A stretch of 64,000 nt of DNA from Arthrobacter citreus (GCA_013200995.1 CP053688.1:4092001-4156000); one strand, 5' to 3'. Positions 12,524 through 27,794 are shown, counted from the stretch's first letter. Notes: generated by a model from the sequence alone, not told the origin. Made by a program: numbers and translations.

Positions 12524-14726
12524 GCCAAATCCAATTCAAATTGAAAATGATAGAATTTATACTACTATGGGCTTAACTGATGAAGAGTTTCAATTAGTTA
12601 AATCAATTATTGGTCGCAATCCGAACTATACAGAGCTTGGATTATTCTCAGTAATGTGGTCAGAGCATTGTAGTTATAAAAACTCAAAACCTTTATTACG
12701 TAAATTCCCAATCAGTGGTGAGCACGTTTTACAAGGACCAGGTGAAGGAGCGGGGATTGTTGATATTGGCGATGAGCAAGCTGTAGTTTTTAAAATCGAG
12801 AGCCATAATCACCCTTCTGCAATTGAACCATACCAAGGTGCTGCAACTGGTGTAGGTGGAATCATTCGTGATGTATTTTCAATGGGAGCACGCCCTGTAG
12901 CTCTTCTAAACTCTTTACGATTCGGTGAATTAGAAACGCCTAGAGTTAAATATTTATTTGAAGAAGTTGTTGCAGGTATTGCTGGATATGGAAACTGTAT
13001 TGGTATTCCAACAGTAGGTGGCGAAATAAACTTCGATCCATGTTATGAAGGCAATCCTTTAGTAAATGCTATGTGCGTTGGATTAATCAACCATAAAGAC
13101 ATTAAAAAAGGTCAAGCACACGGTGCTGGAAACACAGTTATGTACGTAGGTGCTTCAACTGGTCGCGATGGCATTCATGGTGCAACATTTGCTTCTGAAG
13201 AATTATCTGATGCTTCAGATGAGAAACGTCCAGCTGTTCAAGTTGGCGATCCATTTATGGAGAAGTTATTACTTGAAGCATGTTTAGAAGTTGTTCAAAA
13301 TGACGCTCTTGTTGGAATTCAAGATATGGGTGCAGCTGGATTAACATCTTCATCTGCTGAGATGGCTTCAAAAGCAGGAATGGGAATTGAGATGAATCTT
13401 GACTTAGTTCCACAACGTGAAGCTGGTATGACAGCATACGAAATGATGTTATCAGAATCTCAAGAACGTATGTTATTAGTAGTAGAAAAAGGTAGAGAGC
13501 AAGAGATCGTAGACTTATTTGAAAAGTATGATTTACATGCTGTATCTGTAGGAGTTGTTACAGATGATAAGATGCTTCGCTTACTTCATAAAGGAGAAGT
13601 TGTAGCTAATTTACCTGTAGATGCTCTTGCTGAAGAAGCGCCGGTATATCATAAACCATCTACTGAACCTGCATACTATGGCGAGTTCCAAGCGATGGAA
13701 AACTATATTCCTGAAATTAATGACTCAAAAGAAACGTTAAAACAATTACTATCTCAACCTACAATTGCAAGTAAAGAGTGGGTTTACGGTCAGTATGATT
13801 ATATGGTTCGTACAAACACAGTAGTTGCTCCTGGTTCGGATGCTGCAGTTATTAGAATTCGCGATACAAAGAAAGCTCTAGCGATGACAACTGACTGTAA
13901 TGCACGCTACTTATATCTAGATCCAGAAGTTGGCGGAAAAATTGCAGTAGCTGAAGCTGCACGTAATGTAATTTGTTCTGGTGCAAGACCACTTGCTATT
14001 ACAGATTGCTTAAACTTCGGAAATCCTGAAAAACCTGAGATTTTCTGGCAGTTAGAAAAAGCAACTGACGGTATGAGTGAGGCATGTAATGTTCTAAGTA
14101 CGCCTGTAATCGGTGGGAACGTATCATTATATAACGAAACAAATGGTGAAGCTGTTTACCCAACTCCTGTAGTTGGTATGGTAGGTCTAATTGAAGACGT
14201 TGAGCATATCACAACTCAAAACTTCAAAACTGCTGGCGATTTAATTTATGTAATCGGCGCGGCAGAAGCTGAGTTTGGTGGAAGTGAGCTTCAAAAATTA
14301 TTAAATGGCAAAATCTTTGGTAAAGCACCAAGTATTGATTTAGCGATTGAATCTAGTCGTCAAGAGCAAATTCTTGCTGCAATTCAAGCTGGTGTAGTTG
14401 CTTCAGCACATGATTTATCTGAAGGTGGTTTAGCAGTTGCGATTGCAGAAAGCACATTTGGTCAATCAGAAGTTGGTGCAACGATTACAATCGAAGGAAA
14501 TGAAGTTGTATCACTATTTAGTGAAACTCAATCACGTTTCTTACTTTCAGTTAAACCTGAGCACAAAGAACAATTCGAAGCATTAGTGGATGCTAAGTTA
14601 ATCGGTACAGTTACAGAAGAAACATCAGTAACAGTTCGTAATGAAAAGAATGAAACAGTTCTTCATGCTTCAGTTGAGGAACTGAAACAAGCTTGGAAAG
14701 AGGCGATCCCATGCTTGCTGAAATAA
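12507..14726 (+). CDS. purL: FGAM synthase, PurL catalytic subunit
   Basis: PurL converts FGAR, ATP and ammonia to FGAM. At 739 residues it is the small form found in Gram-positives, lacking the fused glutaminase of E. coli PurL, which fits the separate purQ and purS beside it. Markers include [13 protein letters not shown] near residue 50, [13 protein letters not shown] near 95 and GGEINFDP around 170, all from the two-fold AIRS-like ATP folds; the second half has TTDCNARY and GGNVSLYN. ggaggg lies 6-7 bp before the ATG, within the end of purQ. The 3' end overlaps purF. Confidence 0.97.
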   Translation: MSLLLEPNPIQIENDRIYTTMGLTDEEFQLVKSIIGRNPNYTELGLFSVMWSEHCSYKNSKPLLRKFPISGEHVLQGPGEGAGIVDIGDEQAVVFKIESHNHPSAIEPYQGAATGVGGIIRDVFSMGARPVALLNSLRFGELETPRVKYLFEEVVAGIAGYGNCIGIPTVGGEINFDPCYEGNPLVNAMCVGLINHKDIKKGQAHGAGNTVMYVGASTGRDGIHGATFASEELSDASDEKRPAVQVGDPFMEKLLLEACLEVVQNDALVGIQDMGAAGLTSSSAEMASKAGMGIEMNLDLVPQREAGMTAYEMMLSESQERMLLVVEKGREQEIVDLFEKYDLHAVSVGVVTDDKMLRLLHKGEVVANLPVDALAEEAPVYHKPSTEPAYYGEFQAMENYIPEINDSKETLKQLLSQPTIASKEWVYGQYDYMVRTNTVVAPGSDAAVIRIRDTKKALAMTTDCNARYLYLDPEVGGKIAVAEAARNVICSGARPLAITDCLNFGNPEKPEIFWQLEKATDGMSEACNVLSTPVIGGNVSLYNETNGEAVYPTPVVGMVGLIEDVEHITTQNFKTAGDLIYVIGAAEAEFGGSELQKLLNGKIFGKAPSIDLAIESSRQEQILAAIQAGVVASAHDLSEGGLAVAIAESTFGQSEVGATITIEGNEVVSLFSETQSRFLLSVKPEHKEQFEALVDAKLIGTVTEETSVTVRNEKNETVLHASVEELKQAWKEAIPCLLK

Positions 14727-16123
14727 AAGGATTAAACGAAGAGTGTGGAATATTTGGAATTTGGGGGCATATTGATGCTGCCCAAATCTCCTACTATGGT
14801 CTTCATAGCTTGCAACATAGAGGTCAAGAAGGTGCAGGAATTGTTGTAACTGATGGGAATAAGCTTGAAGGTGCAAAAGGACTTGGATTAATCACAGAAG
14901 TTTTCAGTAAAGGTCAATTAAACGATTTACACGGAAAAGCTGCTATTGGTCATGTTCGTTATGCAACTGCAGGTGGAGGGGGCTACGAAAATGTTCAGCC
15001 TCTATTATTCCAATCGCATACTGGAAGCATAGCTCTTGCTCATAATGGTAACTTAGTAAATGCTTCAAGATTACGTAAAGATTTAGAAATGCAAGGAAGC
15101 ATTTTCCAAACAACATCTGATACTGAAGTACTTGCTCATTTAATTAAACGTAATGGTTCGGCTCCATTAAAAGACAGCATTAAAGCATCTTTAAATATGA
15201 TTAAGGGAGCATTTGCTTACTTAGTTTTAACACAGGATGCAATGTATGTTGCACTAGATCCAAACGGCTTTAGACCATTAGCATTAGCTAAACTAGGCGA
15301 TGCTTACGTTGTAGCTTCTGAGACATGTGCATTTGATGTAGTTGGAGCGAAATATATTCGTGACGTTAATCCAGGAGAGTTATTAATTATCTCTGATAAT
15401 GGAATTGAGACTGATCAGTTTACTTCATCAGTTAATCATTCGATTTGTAGTATGGAGTATATTTACTTCTCTCGTCCAGATAGCAATATTGATAATATCA
15501 ATGTTCATGCTGCACGTAAAAGCATGGGCCGCGTTTTAGCAAAAGAAGCTCCAGTAGAAGCAGACGTTGTAATTGGTGTACCTGATTCAAGTATTTCAGC
15601 AGCGGTTGGTTACGCTGAAGAGTCTGGCATTCCTTATGAGCTTGGATTAATTAAAAACCGTTATGTAGCTCGTACATTTATCCAACCTTCTCAAGAGCTT
15701 CGTGAACAAGGAGTTAAAATGAAACTCTCACCAGTTCGTTCAATTGTTGAAGGAAAACGTGTAGTAATGGTAGATGATTCAATTGTTCGTGGTACGACAA
15801 GCCGACGAATTGTACAAATGTTGCGTGATGCAGGAGCACTTGAAGTTCACGTTCGGATCGGTGCACCACCATTGAAAAACCCTTGTTATTACGGAATTGA
15901 TACTTCTACTAGAGAAGAGTTAATTGCTGCAACTAATACAATAGAAGAAATATGCCAAGAAATTGGTGCAGATACATTAGAATTTATTAGTCTAGAAGGA
16001 TTACTAAATGCTATTGGTAGAAATCATGAAGGTCCAAATAGAGGACAATGTACTGCTTGCTTTACAGGGCGTTATCCAACAGTAATCTATGATGAAAATG
16101 AATTAGTACATTCTCAGAATTAA
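14711..16123 (+). CDS. purF: Glutamine PRPP amidotransferase
   Basis: PurF makes the first committed step, turning PRPP and glutamine into phosphoribosylamine. The 470-residue protein starts with an 11-residue propeptide ([11 protein letters not shown]) before Cys12, the glutaminase nucleophile exposed by self-cleavage, exactly as in B. subtilis PurF. The PRPP loop is [14 protein letters not shown] at 351-364. Four cysteines at about 246, 392, 447 and 450 match the ligands of the oxygen-sensitive [4Fe-4S] cluster of the Bacillus enzyme. I chose the ATG at 14711, preceded by agagg; the upstream TTG at 14693 would destroy the propeptide spacing. Confidence 0.97.
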   Translation: MLAEIKGLNEECGIFGIWGHIDAAQISYYGLHSLQHRGQEGAGIVVTDGNKLEGAKGLGLITEVFSKGQLNDLHGKAAIGHVRYATAGGGGYENVQPLLFQSHTGSIALAHNGNLVNASRLRKDLEMQGSIFQTTSDTEVLAHLIKRNGSAPLKDSIKASLNMIKGAFAYLVLTQDAMYVALDPNGFRPLALAKLGDAYVVASETCAFDVVGAKYIRDVNPGELLIISDNGIETDQFTSSVNHSICSMEYIYFSRPDSNIDNINVHAARKSMGRVLAKEAPVEADVVIGVPDSSISAAVGYAEESGIPYELGLIKNRYVARTFIQPSQELREQGVKMKLSPVRSIVEGKRVVMVDDSIVRGTTSRRIVQMLRDAGALEVHVRIGAPPLKNPCYYGIDTSTREELIAATNTIEEICQEIGADTLEFISLEGLLNAIGRNHEGPNRGQCTACFTGRYPTVIYDENELVHSQN

Positions 16124-16134
16124 TATACAAAAAT

Positions 16135-16168
16135 AGAGGCGGGTGATTACAGTCGCCGCCTCTTTTGA
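16135..16168 (+). terminator. Weak hairpin between purF and purM
   Basis: agaggcgg pairs with ccgcctct across a 13-base loop, followed by only four T residues. It resembles an intrinsic terminator with a poor tail, so partial termination or mRNA stabilisation is more likely than a full stop, because purM continues in the same direction 40 bp later. Confidence 0.6.
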
Positions 16169-16207
16169 TTTGAATTATTCATATGGAACGGAAGGGGAAA
16201 TCATCAC

Positions 16208-17245
16208 ATGGCGAATGCATATAAACAAGCTGGAGTAGATATCGAAGCTGGCTATGAAGCAGTGAACAGAATGAAAAAACACGTTCAAAAAACAATGCGT
16301 CAAGAAGTTCTTGGTGGATTAGGAGGATTTGGAGGAATGTTTGATCTTTCTAAATTCAACTATAAAGAACCAGTTCTTGTATCAGGGACAGATGGAGTAG
16401 GAACAAAATTAAAATTAGCTTTCCAAATGGACCGTCACGATACGATTGGCATTGATGCAGTCGCGATGTGTGTGAATGATATTGTGGTTCAAGGAGCGGA
16501 GCCTTTATTTTTCCTAGATTATTTAGCAGTTGGTAAAGCTGTACCTGAACGAATTGAGCATATTGTTAAAGGTGTATCAGACGGTTGTATTCAAGCAGGT
16601 TGCTCTTTAATTGGAGGAGAAACAGCAGAAATGCCTGGTTTCTATCCAGAAGACGAATATGATATTGCTGGTTTTGCAGTAGGGATCGCTGACAAGTCAA
16701 AGCTTGTAACAGGATTAAGCATTAAAGAAGGAGATTTCTTATTAGGAATCTCATCAAATGGTATTCATAGTAATGGATATTCTCTAGTACGTAAGGTTTT
16801 ATTAGAAAAAGGCGGCTTAGCACTTGATCAACACATTGATCAATTAGGTCATACATTAGGCGAAGAATTGCTACGCCCAACAAAAATTTATGTAAAACCG
16901 ATCTTAAACGTTCTTAAAAAGACTGAAGTAAAAGGTATGGCACATATTACTGGTGGCGGATTTATTGAAAATATCCCTAGAATGTTACCAGAAGGAATCG
17001 GTGCTGAAATAGATTATGGTTCATGGCCAATCCAACCAATCTTTGATTTATTAGAAGAGATTGGTGAATTGAAACGTGAAGAAATGTTTAATATTTTCAA
17101 TATGGGTATCGGTATGGTTTTAGCTGTTAGCGAAGAAAACCTACATGAGATTATTAATCTATTAGAAGAAGACGGAGAAAAAGTATTCATTATTGGTAGA
17201 ACGACGTCAGGTGAAGGTGTTACCTTTGGTGGAGGTTCTCTGTAA
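16208..17245 (+). CDS. purM: AIR synthetase
   Basis: PurM closes the imidazole ring of FGAM with ATP to give aminoimidazole ribonucleotide, which then goes to PurK. The 345-residue protein has the AIRS-family ATP site [12 protein letters not shown] (about 60-71), the loop [17 protein letters not shown], and [15 protein letters not shown] in the C-terminal half. gaaggggaaa lies before the ATG. The last base of its stop is the first base of the purN start (TAATG). Confidence 0.97.
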   Translation: MANAYKQAGVDIEAGYEAVNRMKKHVQKTMRQEVLGGLGGFGGMFDLSKFNYKEPVLVSGTDGVGTKLKLAFQMDRHDTIGIDAVAMCVNDIVVQGAEPLFFLDYLAVGKAVPERIEHIVKGVSDGCIQAGCSLIGGETAEMPGFYPEDEYDIAGFAVGIADKSKLVTGLSIKEGDFLLGISSNGIHSNGYSLVRKVLLEKGGLALDQHIDQLGHTLGEELLRPTKIYVKPILNVLKKTEVKGMAHITGGGFIENIPRMLPEGIGAEIDYGSWPIQPIFDLLEEIGELKREEMFNIFNMGIGMVLAVSEENLHEIINLLEEDGEKVFIIGRTTSGEGVTFGGGSL

Positions 17246-17808
17246 TGAAGAAGATTGCCGTATTTGCTTCAGGGAATGGCAGTAATTTTCAAGCAATTCT
17301 TGATGCAACTGTAAGCGGGGAATTGAATGCTGAAGTGAAATTACTTGTTTGCGATCGTCAAAATGCATATTGTATCGAACGAGCAAAACAAGCAAATATT
17401 CCTTCGTTTAACTTTACAGCGAAAGATTATGAATCAAAGGAGCAATATGAAGGTGAGATTATTGCCCATCTTAAAGAGTTAAATGTCGAATTTATCGTGT
17501 TAGCTGGCTATATGAGACTGATTGGGTCGACAATTTTAGACTCATTTCCTGGGAAAATCGTAAATATTCATCCTTCATTTCTACCATTATTTCCTGGAAA
17601 AGACGCAATCGGTCAAGCTCTCCTAGCTGGTGTCGAATCGACTGGTGTAACGGTTCATTATGTCGATGAAGGTATGGATACCGGGCCAATTATAGCGCAA
17701 GAGGAAATTCTTATTGAAAAGGGAGACTCTAAAGAGTCTCTTGAACAGAAGGTCCATAATGTCGAGCACGTTTTATATGTAAAAACATTAAATAAATTAT
17801 TTAGTTAA
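17245..17808 (+). CDS. purN: GAR formyltransferase
   Basis: PurN moves the formyl group of 10-formyl-tetrahydrofolate to GAR. The 187-residue protein has the N-terminal GAR-phosphate loop (FASGNGSNFQAIL), the catalytic Asn/His pair in NIHPSFLPLFPG and the Asp in DEGMDTGPII. It is translationally coupled to purM by a one-base overlap. No alternative formate-dependent purT is seen in the window. Confidence 0.96.
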   Translation: MKKIAVFASGNGSNFQAILDATVSGELNAEVKLLVCDRQNAYCIERAKQANIPSFNFTAKDYESKEQYEGEIIAHLKELNVEFIVLAGYMRLIGSTILDSFPGKIVNIHPSFLPLFPGKDAIGQALLAGVESTGVTVHYVDEGMDTGPIIAQEEILIEKGDSKESLEQKVHNVEHVLYVKTLNKLFS

Positions 17809-17858
17809 CTAGATTAAGATAAAGAGCATGAAATCGATTAGATAGGGGTATGTAGATC

Positions 17859-19394
17859 ATGAAAAAACGAGCTTTAGTTAGCGTTTCAGATAAACAAGGG
17901 ATTATTGAATTTGTAAGTGGATTAATTAAACATGACTTTGAAGTTATTTCAACAGGTGGAACGTTTAATTTATTAAAAGATGCTGGATTAAATGTAATTG
18001 GTATTTCAGAAGTTACTAACTTTCCAGAAATTATGGATGGTCGTGTAAAAACATTACATCCTTCAATTCATGGTGGGTTACTTGGTGTTCGTTCAAACGA
18101 AGAACATATGCGTCAAATGAATGAACTAGGTATTCAACCAATTGATTTAGTTTGTGTAAACTTATACCCATTTAAAGAAACAATCATGAAGCCTGATGTT
18201 ACATTTGAAGATGCGATTGAAAATATCGATATCGGTGGTCCTACAATGCTTCGTTCAGCAGCTAAAAATCATGAGTTTGTATCTGTAGTAGTAGACCCGA
18301 CAGATTATGAAGTAGTTTTAGCTGAGTTAGCTGATAATAATACAGTTTCTATTGAAACGAATCGCAGATTAGCTGCTAAAGTTTTCCGTCACACTGCAGC
18401 TTATGACTCATTAATTTCTAATTATTTAACAGAGCAAGTAGGGGAAGAAAATCCTGAAAGCTATACAGTTACTTATGAATCAAAACAATCTTTACGCTAT
18501 GGTGAAAATCCTCACCAAAAAGCTACATTCTATCGTTCACCTATGCCAACAGCTTCATCAATTGCTTATGCTGAACAATTACATGGTAAAGAGCTTTCTT
18601 ATAATAATATTAACGATGCAAATGAAGCATTAAATATCGTACGTGAGTTTTCAAATCCTGCAGTTGTTGCTGTTAAACATATGAACCCTTGCGGAGTTGG
18701 TGAAGGAACTACAGTTGAAGAAGCTTATGATCGTGCTTATACTGCAGATCCAGTTTCTATATTTGGTGGAATTATCGCAACAAACCGTGAAGTTGATGCT
18801 GCTACAGCTAAGAAAATGCATGAACTATTCCTAGAAATTATTATTGCTCCTTCATTTAGTGAAGAGGCGATTGAAATTCTAACTAGCAAAAAGAATTTAC
18901 GTTTATTAACAGTAGACTTAGATACTAAACCAACATTTGCACCTAAATTAACAACAGTACATGGTGGTTTATTACGTCAAGATATGGATACATTTGGTTT
19001 AGATGAGGCAACTATTACAATCCCTACAAAACGTCAACCAACTGAAGAAGAGTGGGAGAATTTAAAATTAGGATGGAAAGTTGTAAAGCATGTTAAATCA
19101 AATGCGATTGTTTTAGCAAAAGACCATATGACAGTTGGAGTTGGCGCAGGTCAAATGAACCGTGTTGGGGCTGCTAAAATTGCAATTGAGCAAGCTGGTG
19201 AAAAATCAAATGGTGCTGCATTAGCTTCAGATGCATTTTTCCCAATGAATGATACTGTAGAAGCAGCGGCTAAAGCTGGAATTACAGCAATTATTCAACC
19301 AGGTGGATCGATCAAGGACGAAGATTCAATTAAAAAAGCTGATGAATATGGAATTGCAATGGTCTTTACAGGGGTTCGTCACTTTAAACATTAA
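17859..19394 (+). CDS. purH: AICAR formyltransferase / IMP cyclohydrolase
   Basis: PurH does the last two steps to IMP. The 511-residue protein has an N-terminal cyclohydrolase domain (about 1-195; STGGTFNLL at 31-39 and [15 protein letters not shown] near 61-75) and a C-terminal AICAR transformylase domain, in which KHMNPCGVG (about 267-275) carries the catalytic Lys-His. A 50-bp gap with taggggt separates it from purN; purD follows 19 bp later. Confidence 0.97.
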   Translation: MKKRALVSVSDKQGIIEFVSGLIKHDFEVISTGGTFNLLKDAGLNVIGISEVTNFPEIMDGRVKTLHPSIHGGLLGVRSNEEHMRQMNELGIQPIDLVCVNLYPFKETIMKPDVTFEDAIENIDIGGPTMLRSAAKNHEFVSVVVDPTDYEVVLAELADNNTVSIETNRRLAAKVFRHTAAYDSLISNYLTEQVGEENPESYTVTYESKQSLRYGENPHQKATFYRSPMPTASSIAYAEQLHGKELSYNNINDANEALNIVREFSNPAVVAVKHMNPCGVGEGTTVEEAYDRAYTADPVSIFGGIIATNREVDAATAKKMHELFLEIIIAPSFSEEAIEILTSKKNLRLLTVDLDTKPTFAPKLTTVHGGLLRQDMDTFGLDEATITIPTKRQPTEEEWENLKLGWKVVKHVKSNAIVLAKDHMTVGVGAGQMNRVGAAKIAIEQAGEKSNGAALASDAFFPMNDTVEAAAKAGITAIIQPGGSIKDEDSIKKADEYGIAMVFTGVRHFKH

Positions 19395-19401
19395 GAAATA
19401 A

Positions 19402-20679
<1,278 letters not shown>

Positions 20680-20683
20680 TTAG

Positions 20684-20713
20684 AAAGGGTCGTCAGTTTT
20701 GACGACTCTTTTT
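20684..20713 (+). terminator. pur operon terminator
   Basis: aaagggtcgtca pairs with tgacgactcttt (12 bp, one G-U) around a short T loop, followed by ttttt, five bases after the purD stop. Confidence 0.93.
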
Positions 20714-20955
20714 GACTGCCCACCAAGTGGTCACTTTTTTTGCGGAAATGCGAACAAGTTGTGTCTTTTGTTTGTAAAGTTGTGAACTTGGTTCATAAAG
20801 CAGTGATTTTCGTGCATAAGTTTGGTTGGAGCCGATTATTGTACAATCTACATCCTAAATTCAATATCGATAACTACAAATACTTTCTTATCTGATCAAT
20901 CTAGTGCTTACTTTGCTAGTAATTTGGACAAACACAATAGCAATTCAAGAAAACA
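20714..20955. other. Intergenic stretch after the pur operon
   Basis: No gene. It holds an imperfect inverted repeat: gaacaagtt at 20752-20760 faces aacttggttc near 20785-20794, with one extra base. Both halves are flanked by a gttgtg word. I see no promoter I would defend. Confidence 0.4.
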
Positions 20956-20995
20956 AAAAACCCGCTAGGAATGTTACCTTTCCTCGCGGATTTTT
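20956..20995. terminator. Converging terminator (both strands)
   Basis: aaacccgctaggaa faces tttcctcgcggattt with two mismatches; A runs precede and T runs follow the stem, so it can work in either direction. It lies between the end of the pur operon and the end of the minus-strand DUF2892 gene and probably serves the latter. Confidence 0.65.
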
Positions 20996-21086
20996 ACAAA
21001 TTTTGAGATAACCTATTTTTTTTCTAAAATAAGAACTAATGTTCTGTTTTGTCTATACAATCAACCATAGATTTGATAAACTACTT

Positions 21087-21344
21087 TTATGAAGGTTGAA
21101 TGCAGTCTTCGAATGAATCTTCCTCGTCGTGTTTTTCTGCCATAATCATACATTTTTTGCCGAGTGCAGTCATTGGGCAAAAACGTAAAATTCCTTCAGC
21201 AACTTTCATGGCACCAACTATTATCAAAATGATGACAGAATTACTACATCTTCTGCGTGTGAGCTTTGCTGTGCCATAAGCTAAAATTGTTAGGCCAGCA
21301 GTTATACGTATGAGTGCGTTTATAGTGCTAATATTTGGTCTCAA
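21087..21344 (-). CDS. DUF2892 small membrane protein
   Basis: An 85-residue protein with two hydrophobic segments (about 12-24 and 35-47) and the family end pattern ILRFCPMTALGK, which fits the DUF2892 / YgaP-like inner-membrane group. DUF2892 segments also occur fused to rhodanese domains in sulfur-handling proteins; here the protein stands alone. The C-terminal tail is acidic and carries a Cys (EDSFEDCIQPS). The start is TTG: on the minus strand aggggag lies seven bases before it and no ATG or GTG is available, so the ribosome site decides it. The role is unknown. Confidence 0.75.
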   Translation of the reverse strand: MRPNISTINALIRITAGLTILAYGTAKLTRRRCSNSVIILIIVGAMKVAEGILRFCPMTALGKKCMIMAEKHDEEDSFEDCIQPS

Positions 21345-21566
21345 CAGTAACTCCCCTTATAATAAGTATCAGTGACTAAATCACTCTTTACCATTTTTCC
21401 CTTAAAATGTTGCAATATCATAGGAAACAATTAGCAGTAATGACTTATGTTGGGGATGAAGGGTTACTTTTCCTTTTTAATAAGATACAATACATTTATA
21501 TTTTTGATAAAAATTAATTTATATATAGAGCTAAACTTAGGTTAAAAAACAATTCCGGAGGACAAA

Positions 21567-22265
21567 ATGTACGATTATTCACAATGGAATCACATATTTA
21601 AATTAGATCCAAATAAAGGCATCTCAGACGACGACTTAGAAAAGATTTGTGAGTCAGGAACGGATGCAATATTAGTTGGAGGTACTGACGACGTAACGTT
21701 AGATGATACATTATCATTATTAGTCAGAATTAGACGTTATGCGGTGCCTTGTATTTTAGAAGTTTCAAATCTTGAGGCAGTCACGCCAGGTTATGATTTT
21801 TACTTTATCCCGACTGTTTTGAATAGTAATGACCCGAAATGGATTGTTGGGATGCATCAACAAGCAATGAAAGAATTTGCTCATTTAGTTCATGCCGAAG
21901 AACTTGTGATGGAAGGTTATTGTATTTTAAATGAAGACTGTAAGGCCGCTAAGCTTACAAGTGCAGTGACGGATTTATCGGTAGAAGATGTTGTGGCATA
22001 TGCAGAAGTTTCTGAGCAATTATTAAAATTACCAATATTTTATTTAGAATATAGTGGGACTTACGGTTCTGTAGAGGTTGTAAAAGAAGTATCAAACGTA
22101 TTAAATAATACGAAACTATTCTACGGTGGAGGAATTTCTTCAACCGAGCAAGCGACAGAGATGAAACAATACGCAGATACAATTGTTGTTGGGAACATTA
22201 TATATGAAAACTTACAAGAGGCTTTATTAACTGTAAAAGCTGCGAAAGAAGGAGCGACAAAGTAA
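21567..22265 (+). CDS. pcrB: Heptaprenylglyceryl phosphate synthase
   Basis: PcrB transfers a heptaprenyl chain to sn-glycerol-1-phosphate, making an archaeal-type ether lipid precursor in bacilli. The 232-residue protein is a TIM barrel of the GGGP-synthase family. [12 protein letters not shown] near residues 32-43, YLEYSGTYG near 159-167 and [12 protein letters not shown] near 183-194 are the glycerol-phosphate and prenyl pocket segments. ccggagga precedes the ATG. Its stop overlaps the pcrA start by one base. The pcrB-pcrA-ligA order is conserved in bacilli although the functions seem unrelated. Confidence 0.95.
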   Translation: MYDYSQWNHIFKLDPNKGISDDDLEKICESGTDAILVGGTDDVTLDDTLSLLVRIRRYAVPCILEVSNLEAVTPGYDFYFIPTVLNSNDPKWIVGMHQQAMKEFAHLVHAEELVMEGYCILNEDCKAAKLTSAVTDLSVEDVVAYAEVSEQLLKLPIFYLEYSGTYGSVEVVKEVSNVLNNTKLFYGGGISSTEQATEMKQYADTIVVGNIIYENLQEALLTVKAAKEGATK

Positions 22266-24442
22266 TGAAAACAGCAGAAGAATTATTGCAAGGCTTAAAT
22301 CCAATGCAAAAAGAGGCCGTAAAGACGGTGGATGGTCCTTTATTAATTATGGCCGGTGCAGGCTCAGGTAAAACGCGAGTACTAACGCATCGTATTGCAT
22401 ATTTGCTAGGTGAAAAAGGCGTCGCTCCTTGGAATATACTAGCAATTACATTTACGAACAAAGCAGCAAGAGAGATGCAAGAGCGTGTATTTAACCTAGT
22501 TGGAAAAAACGCAGAAGACATTTGGATTTCAACATTCCACTCAATGTGTGTACGAATTCTACGTCGAGATATTGATCGAATCGGTTTTAATAGAAGCTTT
22601 TCGATTTTAGACACAACAGACCAATTAACAGTAATAAAAAACATTCTTAAAGAGAAGAACTTAGATTCAAAGAAATTTGAACCTCGTAGCATTTTAGGCT
22701 CCATAAGCAGTGCGAAAAATGAATTACAAACAGCTGCTGAGTATTCAAAAAATGCTTTTACTCCTTTTGAAAAAATCGTTGGAGAAATTTATACATCTTA
22801 TCAAGATCGACTACGAAAAAATCATTCGTTAGACTTCGATGACTTAATTATGATGACAATTAATTTATTTGAACGAGTTCCTGAAGTATTGCAATATTAT
22901 CAAAGAAAGTTTCAATATATCCATGTGGATGAGTATCAAGATACAAACCATGCTCAATATAAAATTGTAAAAATGCTTGCTGAGCAATTTAAAAATATAT
23001 GTGTAGTTGGTGATTCAGACCAATCTATTTATCGTTGGCGTGGGGCGGATATTTCTAATATCCTTTCATTCGAAAAGGATTACGAAAAAGCGCAAGTCAT
23101 TCTTTTAGAACAAAATTATCGTTCGACTCAAACGATTCTTGATGCAGCGAACGCGGTTATTACGAATAACTCAAATCGTAAAGCGAAAAAACTTTGGACA
23201 GAAAATGGACAAGGAAATCCAATTCATTATTTTAGAGCTGCCTCTGAACAAGATGAAGGATATTTCGTAGCCGGGAAACTAGCACAATGGAAAAAAGAAG
23301 GAATTCAACAATATAGTGATTGTGCAATTCTTTATCGCACGAATGCTCAATCACGTGCAATGGAGGAAGTTTTAGTTAAATCTAATATTCCTTACAAAAT
23401 GGTCGGCGGAGTTAAGTTCTATGATCGTAAAGAGATTAAGGATATACTTGCTTACTTAAGATTCATTGCAAATCCAAATGATGAGATTAGTTTTTCCCGA
23501 GTTATTAATGTGCCAAAACGCGGTGTAGGTGCGGCATCTGTTGATAAAATTATTAACTATAGCATCATGAATGACTTATCTTTATCTGATACTTTAGAGC
23601 AAATCGATTTCGTTGGTTTAAGTGGTAAAATTACGAAAGCTACTGGAGATTTCCACACGATGACGAAAAACTGGCAACAAATGCTAGATTATTTATCAGT
23701 AACAGAACTAGTTGAAGAAGTTCTTGATAAAACTGGCTATATCCAAATGTTAAAAGATGAAAATACAATAGAATCTGCTTCAAGAATTGAAAATATTGAA
23801 GAGTTTTTAACAGTTACAAATGCTTTTGAAGAAAGCAGTGAAGATAAAAGTCTTGTTTCATTCTTAACTGATTTAGCGCTTGTTTCAGATATTGATCAAG
23901 CCGATAAGGATGAGTCGCAAGCCGACGAAGTTATACTAATGACACTTCATTCAGCTAAGGGATTAGAGTTCCCAGTAGTCTTTTTAATAGGTCTGGAAGA
24001 AGGGATTTTCCCACATAGCCGTTCTTTAATGGATGAAGAAGAGATGGAAGAAGAAAGAAGATTAGCGTACGTAGGTATAACACGTGCGGAAAAGAATTTA
24101 TATATTACAAATGCACAAACACGTACACTTTATGGTCGCACTAGTGTAAACCAAGAATCTCGTTTTATTAATGAAATACCTGAAGAATTATTAGATCGTG
24201 CAAATAAGAAGGTTGTTAATGAAAGACGAGCTGTTTCAAGACCTGCAGTAGCAATGAAAACAACTGGTGGCGAGTCACTAGGTTGGAGAGTTGGAGATAA
24301 AGCTTCTCATGGTAAATGGGGAATTGGTACAGTTGTAAGTGTAAAAGGAGAAGGCGAAGCAATGGAATTGGATATTGCTTTCCCAAGCCCAGTTGGTATA
24401 AAGCGTTTATTAGCAAAATTTGCTCCAATTACGAAAGCATAG
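22265..24442 (+). CDS. pcrA: ATP-dependent DNA helicase
   Basis: PcrA is the essential 3'-5' helicase of superfamily 1A in Gram-positives; it unwinds DNA in repair and plasmid replication and clears stalled complexes. The 725-residue protein shows the whole motif set: Walker [15 protein letters not shown] (31-44), motif Ia [10 protein letters not shown], motif [13 protein letters not shown], motif [17 protein letters not shown], motif [10 protein letters not shown], motif [11 protein letters not shown] and motif [17 protein letters not shown] basic C-terminal region ends in a Tudor-like segment ([15 protein letters not shown]). It is coupled to pcrB by TAATG and followed 15 bp later by ligA. 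Confidence 0.98.
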   Translation: MKTAEELLQGLNPMQKEAVKTVDGPLLIMAGAGSGKTRVLTHRIAYLLGEKGVAPWNILAITFTNKAAREMQERVFNLVGKNAEDIWISTFHSMCVRILRRDIDRIGFNRSFSILDTTDQLTVIKNILKEKNLDSKKFEPRSILGSISSAKNELQTAAEYSKNAFTPFEKIVGEIYTSYQDRLRKNHSLDFDDLIMMTINLFERVPEVLQYYQRKFQYIHVDEYQDTNHAQYKIVKMLAEQFKNICVVGDSDQSIYRWRGADISNILSFEKDYEKAQVILLEQNYRSTQTILDAANAVITNNSNRKAKKLWTENGQGNPIHYFRAASEQDEGYFVAGKLAQWKKEGIQQYSDCAILYRTNAQSRAMEEVLVKSNIPYKMVGGVKFYDRKEIKDILAYLRFIANPNDEISFSRVINVPKRGVGAASVDKIINYSIMNDLSLSDTLEQIDFVGLSGKITKATGDFHTMTKNWQQMLDYLSVTELVEEVLDKTGYIQMLKDENTIESASRIENIEEFLTVTNAFEESSEDKSLVSFLTDLALVSDIDQADKDESQADEVILMTLHSAKGLEFPVVFLIGLEEGIFPHSRSLMDEEEMEEERRLAYVGITRAEKNLYITNAQTRTLYGRTSVNQESRFINEIPEELLDRANKKVVNERRAVSRPAVAMKTTGGESLGWRVGDKASHGKWGIGTVVSVKGEGEAMELDIAFPSPVGIKRLLAKFAPITKA

Positions 24443-24454
24443 AAGGGATGGTAG

Positions 24455-26458
<2,004 letters not shown>

Positions 26459-26530
26459 ACCTTTCAATCAACTAGAGAGCGGACAGTTAAGATTAGTTCG
26501 TTCACTTATTAAATAGAAGGTGTGAGTTAG

Positions 26531-27733
26531 ATGAAGAAACGTATAGGAATGCTCCTATGTTGTTTTACGCTCATCTTATCTGGCTGTTCATTAACGATCA
26601 AGAATGAAGATAAGGTTGTACAAGAAAACAATAATAAAAAAGGGGAAGATGCGATTATACCCCGATATTCAATTTCAAATGATTACTACAAGACAATACT
26701 TCCGTTTAAACCTAGTACAACAAGAGGTGCTGTCGTTGCAAATATCGATAATAGATTAGATATTAATGAATTTGAATTAGGTTTAATGCGACTTGTACAA
26801 GAGCAGTATTCAACAAAAGATTACTTGTATCAAGAAGGTCAATTATTAAGTAAAGAAACAGTGGTATCTTGGTTGAATAGGAAGTATACTCCTGCTCAAT
26901 TTAAAGAAAAGCAAAATGCACTTAAAGCTGCAAATTTAAACCCAAAATCGATTACGAATGACGGATTGAATCCGATTCAAAACGATTCTAAAAATTTAAG
27001 TGCAGATCAAAAAGCTCAGCAATCTCCAATCTATTTAAATCATATTTTAGAGCAGGATTATCTAAAAAAAGATGGAAAAGAAGTTAAAGTTGAAGGAATA
27101 GCAATTGGTTTAGCGATGAACTCTGTCTATTACTATCAAGAAGAGCATGGCTACCCAAGAGAACTTAAAATTTCACAAGAAGATATGTTAAAGCAAGGAA
27201 AAGCAATCGCTCAAGAAATTTTAACTCGAGTTCGCAAAATGGATGCATTTAAAAATATTCCAATTACATTTGCTATTTACCGCCAGCAAAGTCAATCTTC
27301 CGTTGTACCAGGGAATTACGTTGCAATGACTTCAGTCTCAGGAAATGACTTCTCGATTAGCAATTGGGATAAAATTAATGAAAAATATTATTTATTCCCA
27401 TCAGCTGCTGCAACTGCAGATTATCGTGATGATGCAATGAAAATGGTCAACTTTAAATCAGATATAGAAAATTATTTTCCAAATTATACGGGTGTAGTAG
27501 GCACTGGATTTTATAAGGATAATGAATTAATACAACTAAAAATTGATATACCTATGCAATTCTATGGTAAGGCAGAAGTCATAGCTTTTACACAATATGT
27601 AGCAGGACTTATGATGGACCATTTCCCTTCATACTTAAAGGTTGAGACGAATATATTCTCATCTAATGGACAGGAAGCTCTCATTGTAAAAGATGTAGAT
27701 GCGAAGGAACCTAGTGTGCATATTTATGATTAA
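26531..27733 (+). CDS. camS: CamS-family lipoprotein
   Basis: A 400-residue lipoprotein (YerH/CamS). The signal peptide ends in a lipobox LSGC with the lipidated Cys19, so the mature protein sits on the outer face of the membrane. In enterococci and staphylococci the cut signal peptide of this family yields sex-pheromone peptides; the equivalent stretch here is TLILSG. The mature part (LQEGQLLSKETVVSWLNRK and a C-terminal VVGTGFYKDNELIQLKIDIP region) fits the CamS domain, whose cellular role is unknown. It follows ligA, as in other bacilli, and has its own terminator. Confidence 0.92.
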   Translation: MKKRIGMLLCCFTLILSGCSLTIKNEDKVVQENNNKKGEDAIIPRYSISNDYYKTILPFKPSTTRGAVVANIDNRLDINEFELGLMRLVQEQYSTKDYLYQEGQLLSKETVVSWLNRKYTPAQFKEKQNALKAANLNPKSITNDGLNPIQNDSKNLSADQKAQQSPIYLNHILEQDYLKKDGKEVKVEGIAIGLAMNSVYYYQEEHGYPRELKISQEDMLKQGKAIAQEILTRVRKMDAFKNIPITFAIYRQQSQSSVVPGNYVAMTSVSGNDFSISNWDKINEKYYLFPSAAATADYRDDAMKMVNFKSDIENYFPNYTGVVGTGFYKDNELIQLKIDIPMQFYGKAEVIAFTQYVAGLMMDHFPSYLKVETNIFSSNGQEALIVKDVDAKEPSVHIYD

Positions 27734-27760
27734 AGGAAGAGAACTACTCTTCCTTTTTTT
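27732..27760 (+). terminator. camS terminator
   Basis: aaaggaagag pairs with ctcttccttt around aacta and runs into a seven-T tail. It starts within the stop codon of camS and ends the pcrB-pcrA-ligA-camS unit. Confidence 0.93.
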
Positions 27761-27778
27761 CTATTTATGGGAAGAATC

Positions 27779-27791
27779 TGTAAGCGTTTCA
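27779..27791 (+). promoter_or_regulatory. cre-like site upstream of the rocA promoter
   Basis: tgtaagcgtttca is close to the CcpA consensus TGTAANCGNTNWCA but one base short in the right half. It lies just before the -35 element. It may be an imperfect catabolite control site. Confidence 0.35.
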
Positions 27792-27794
27792 TGT

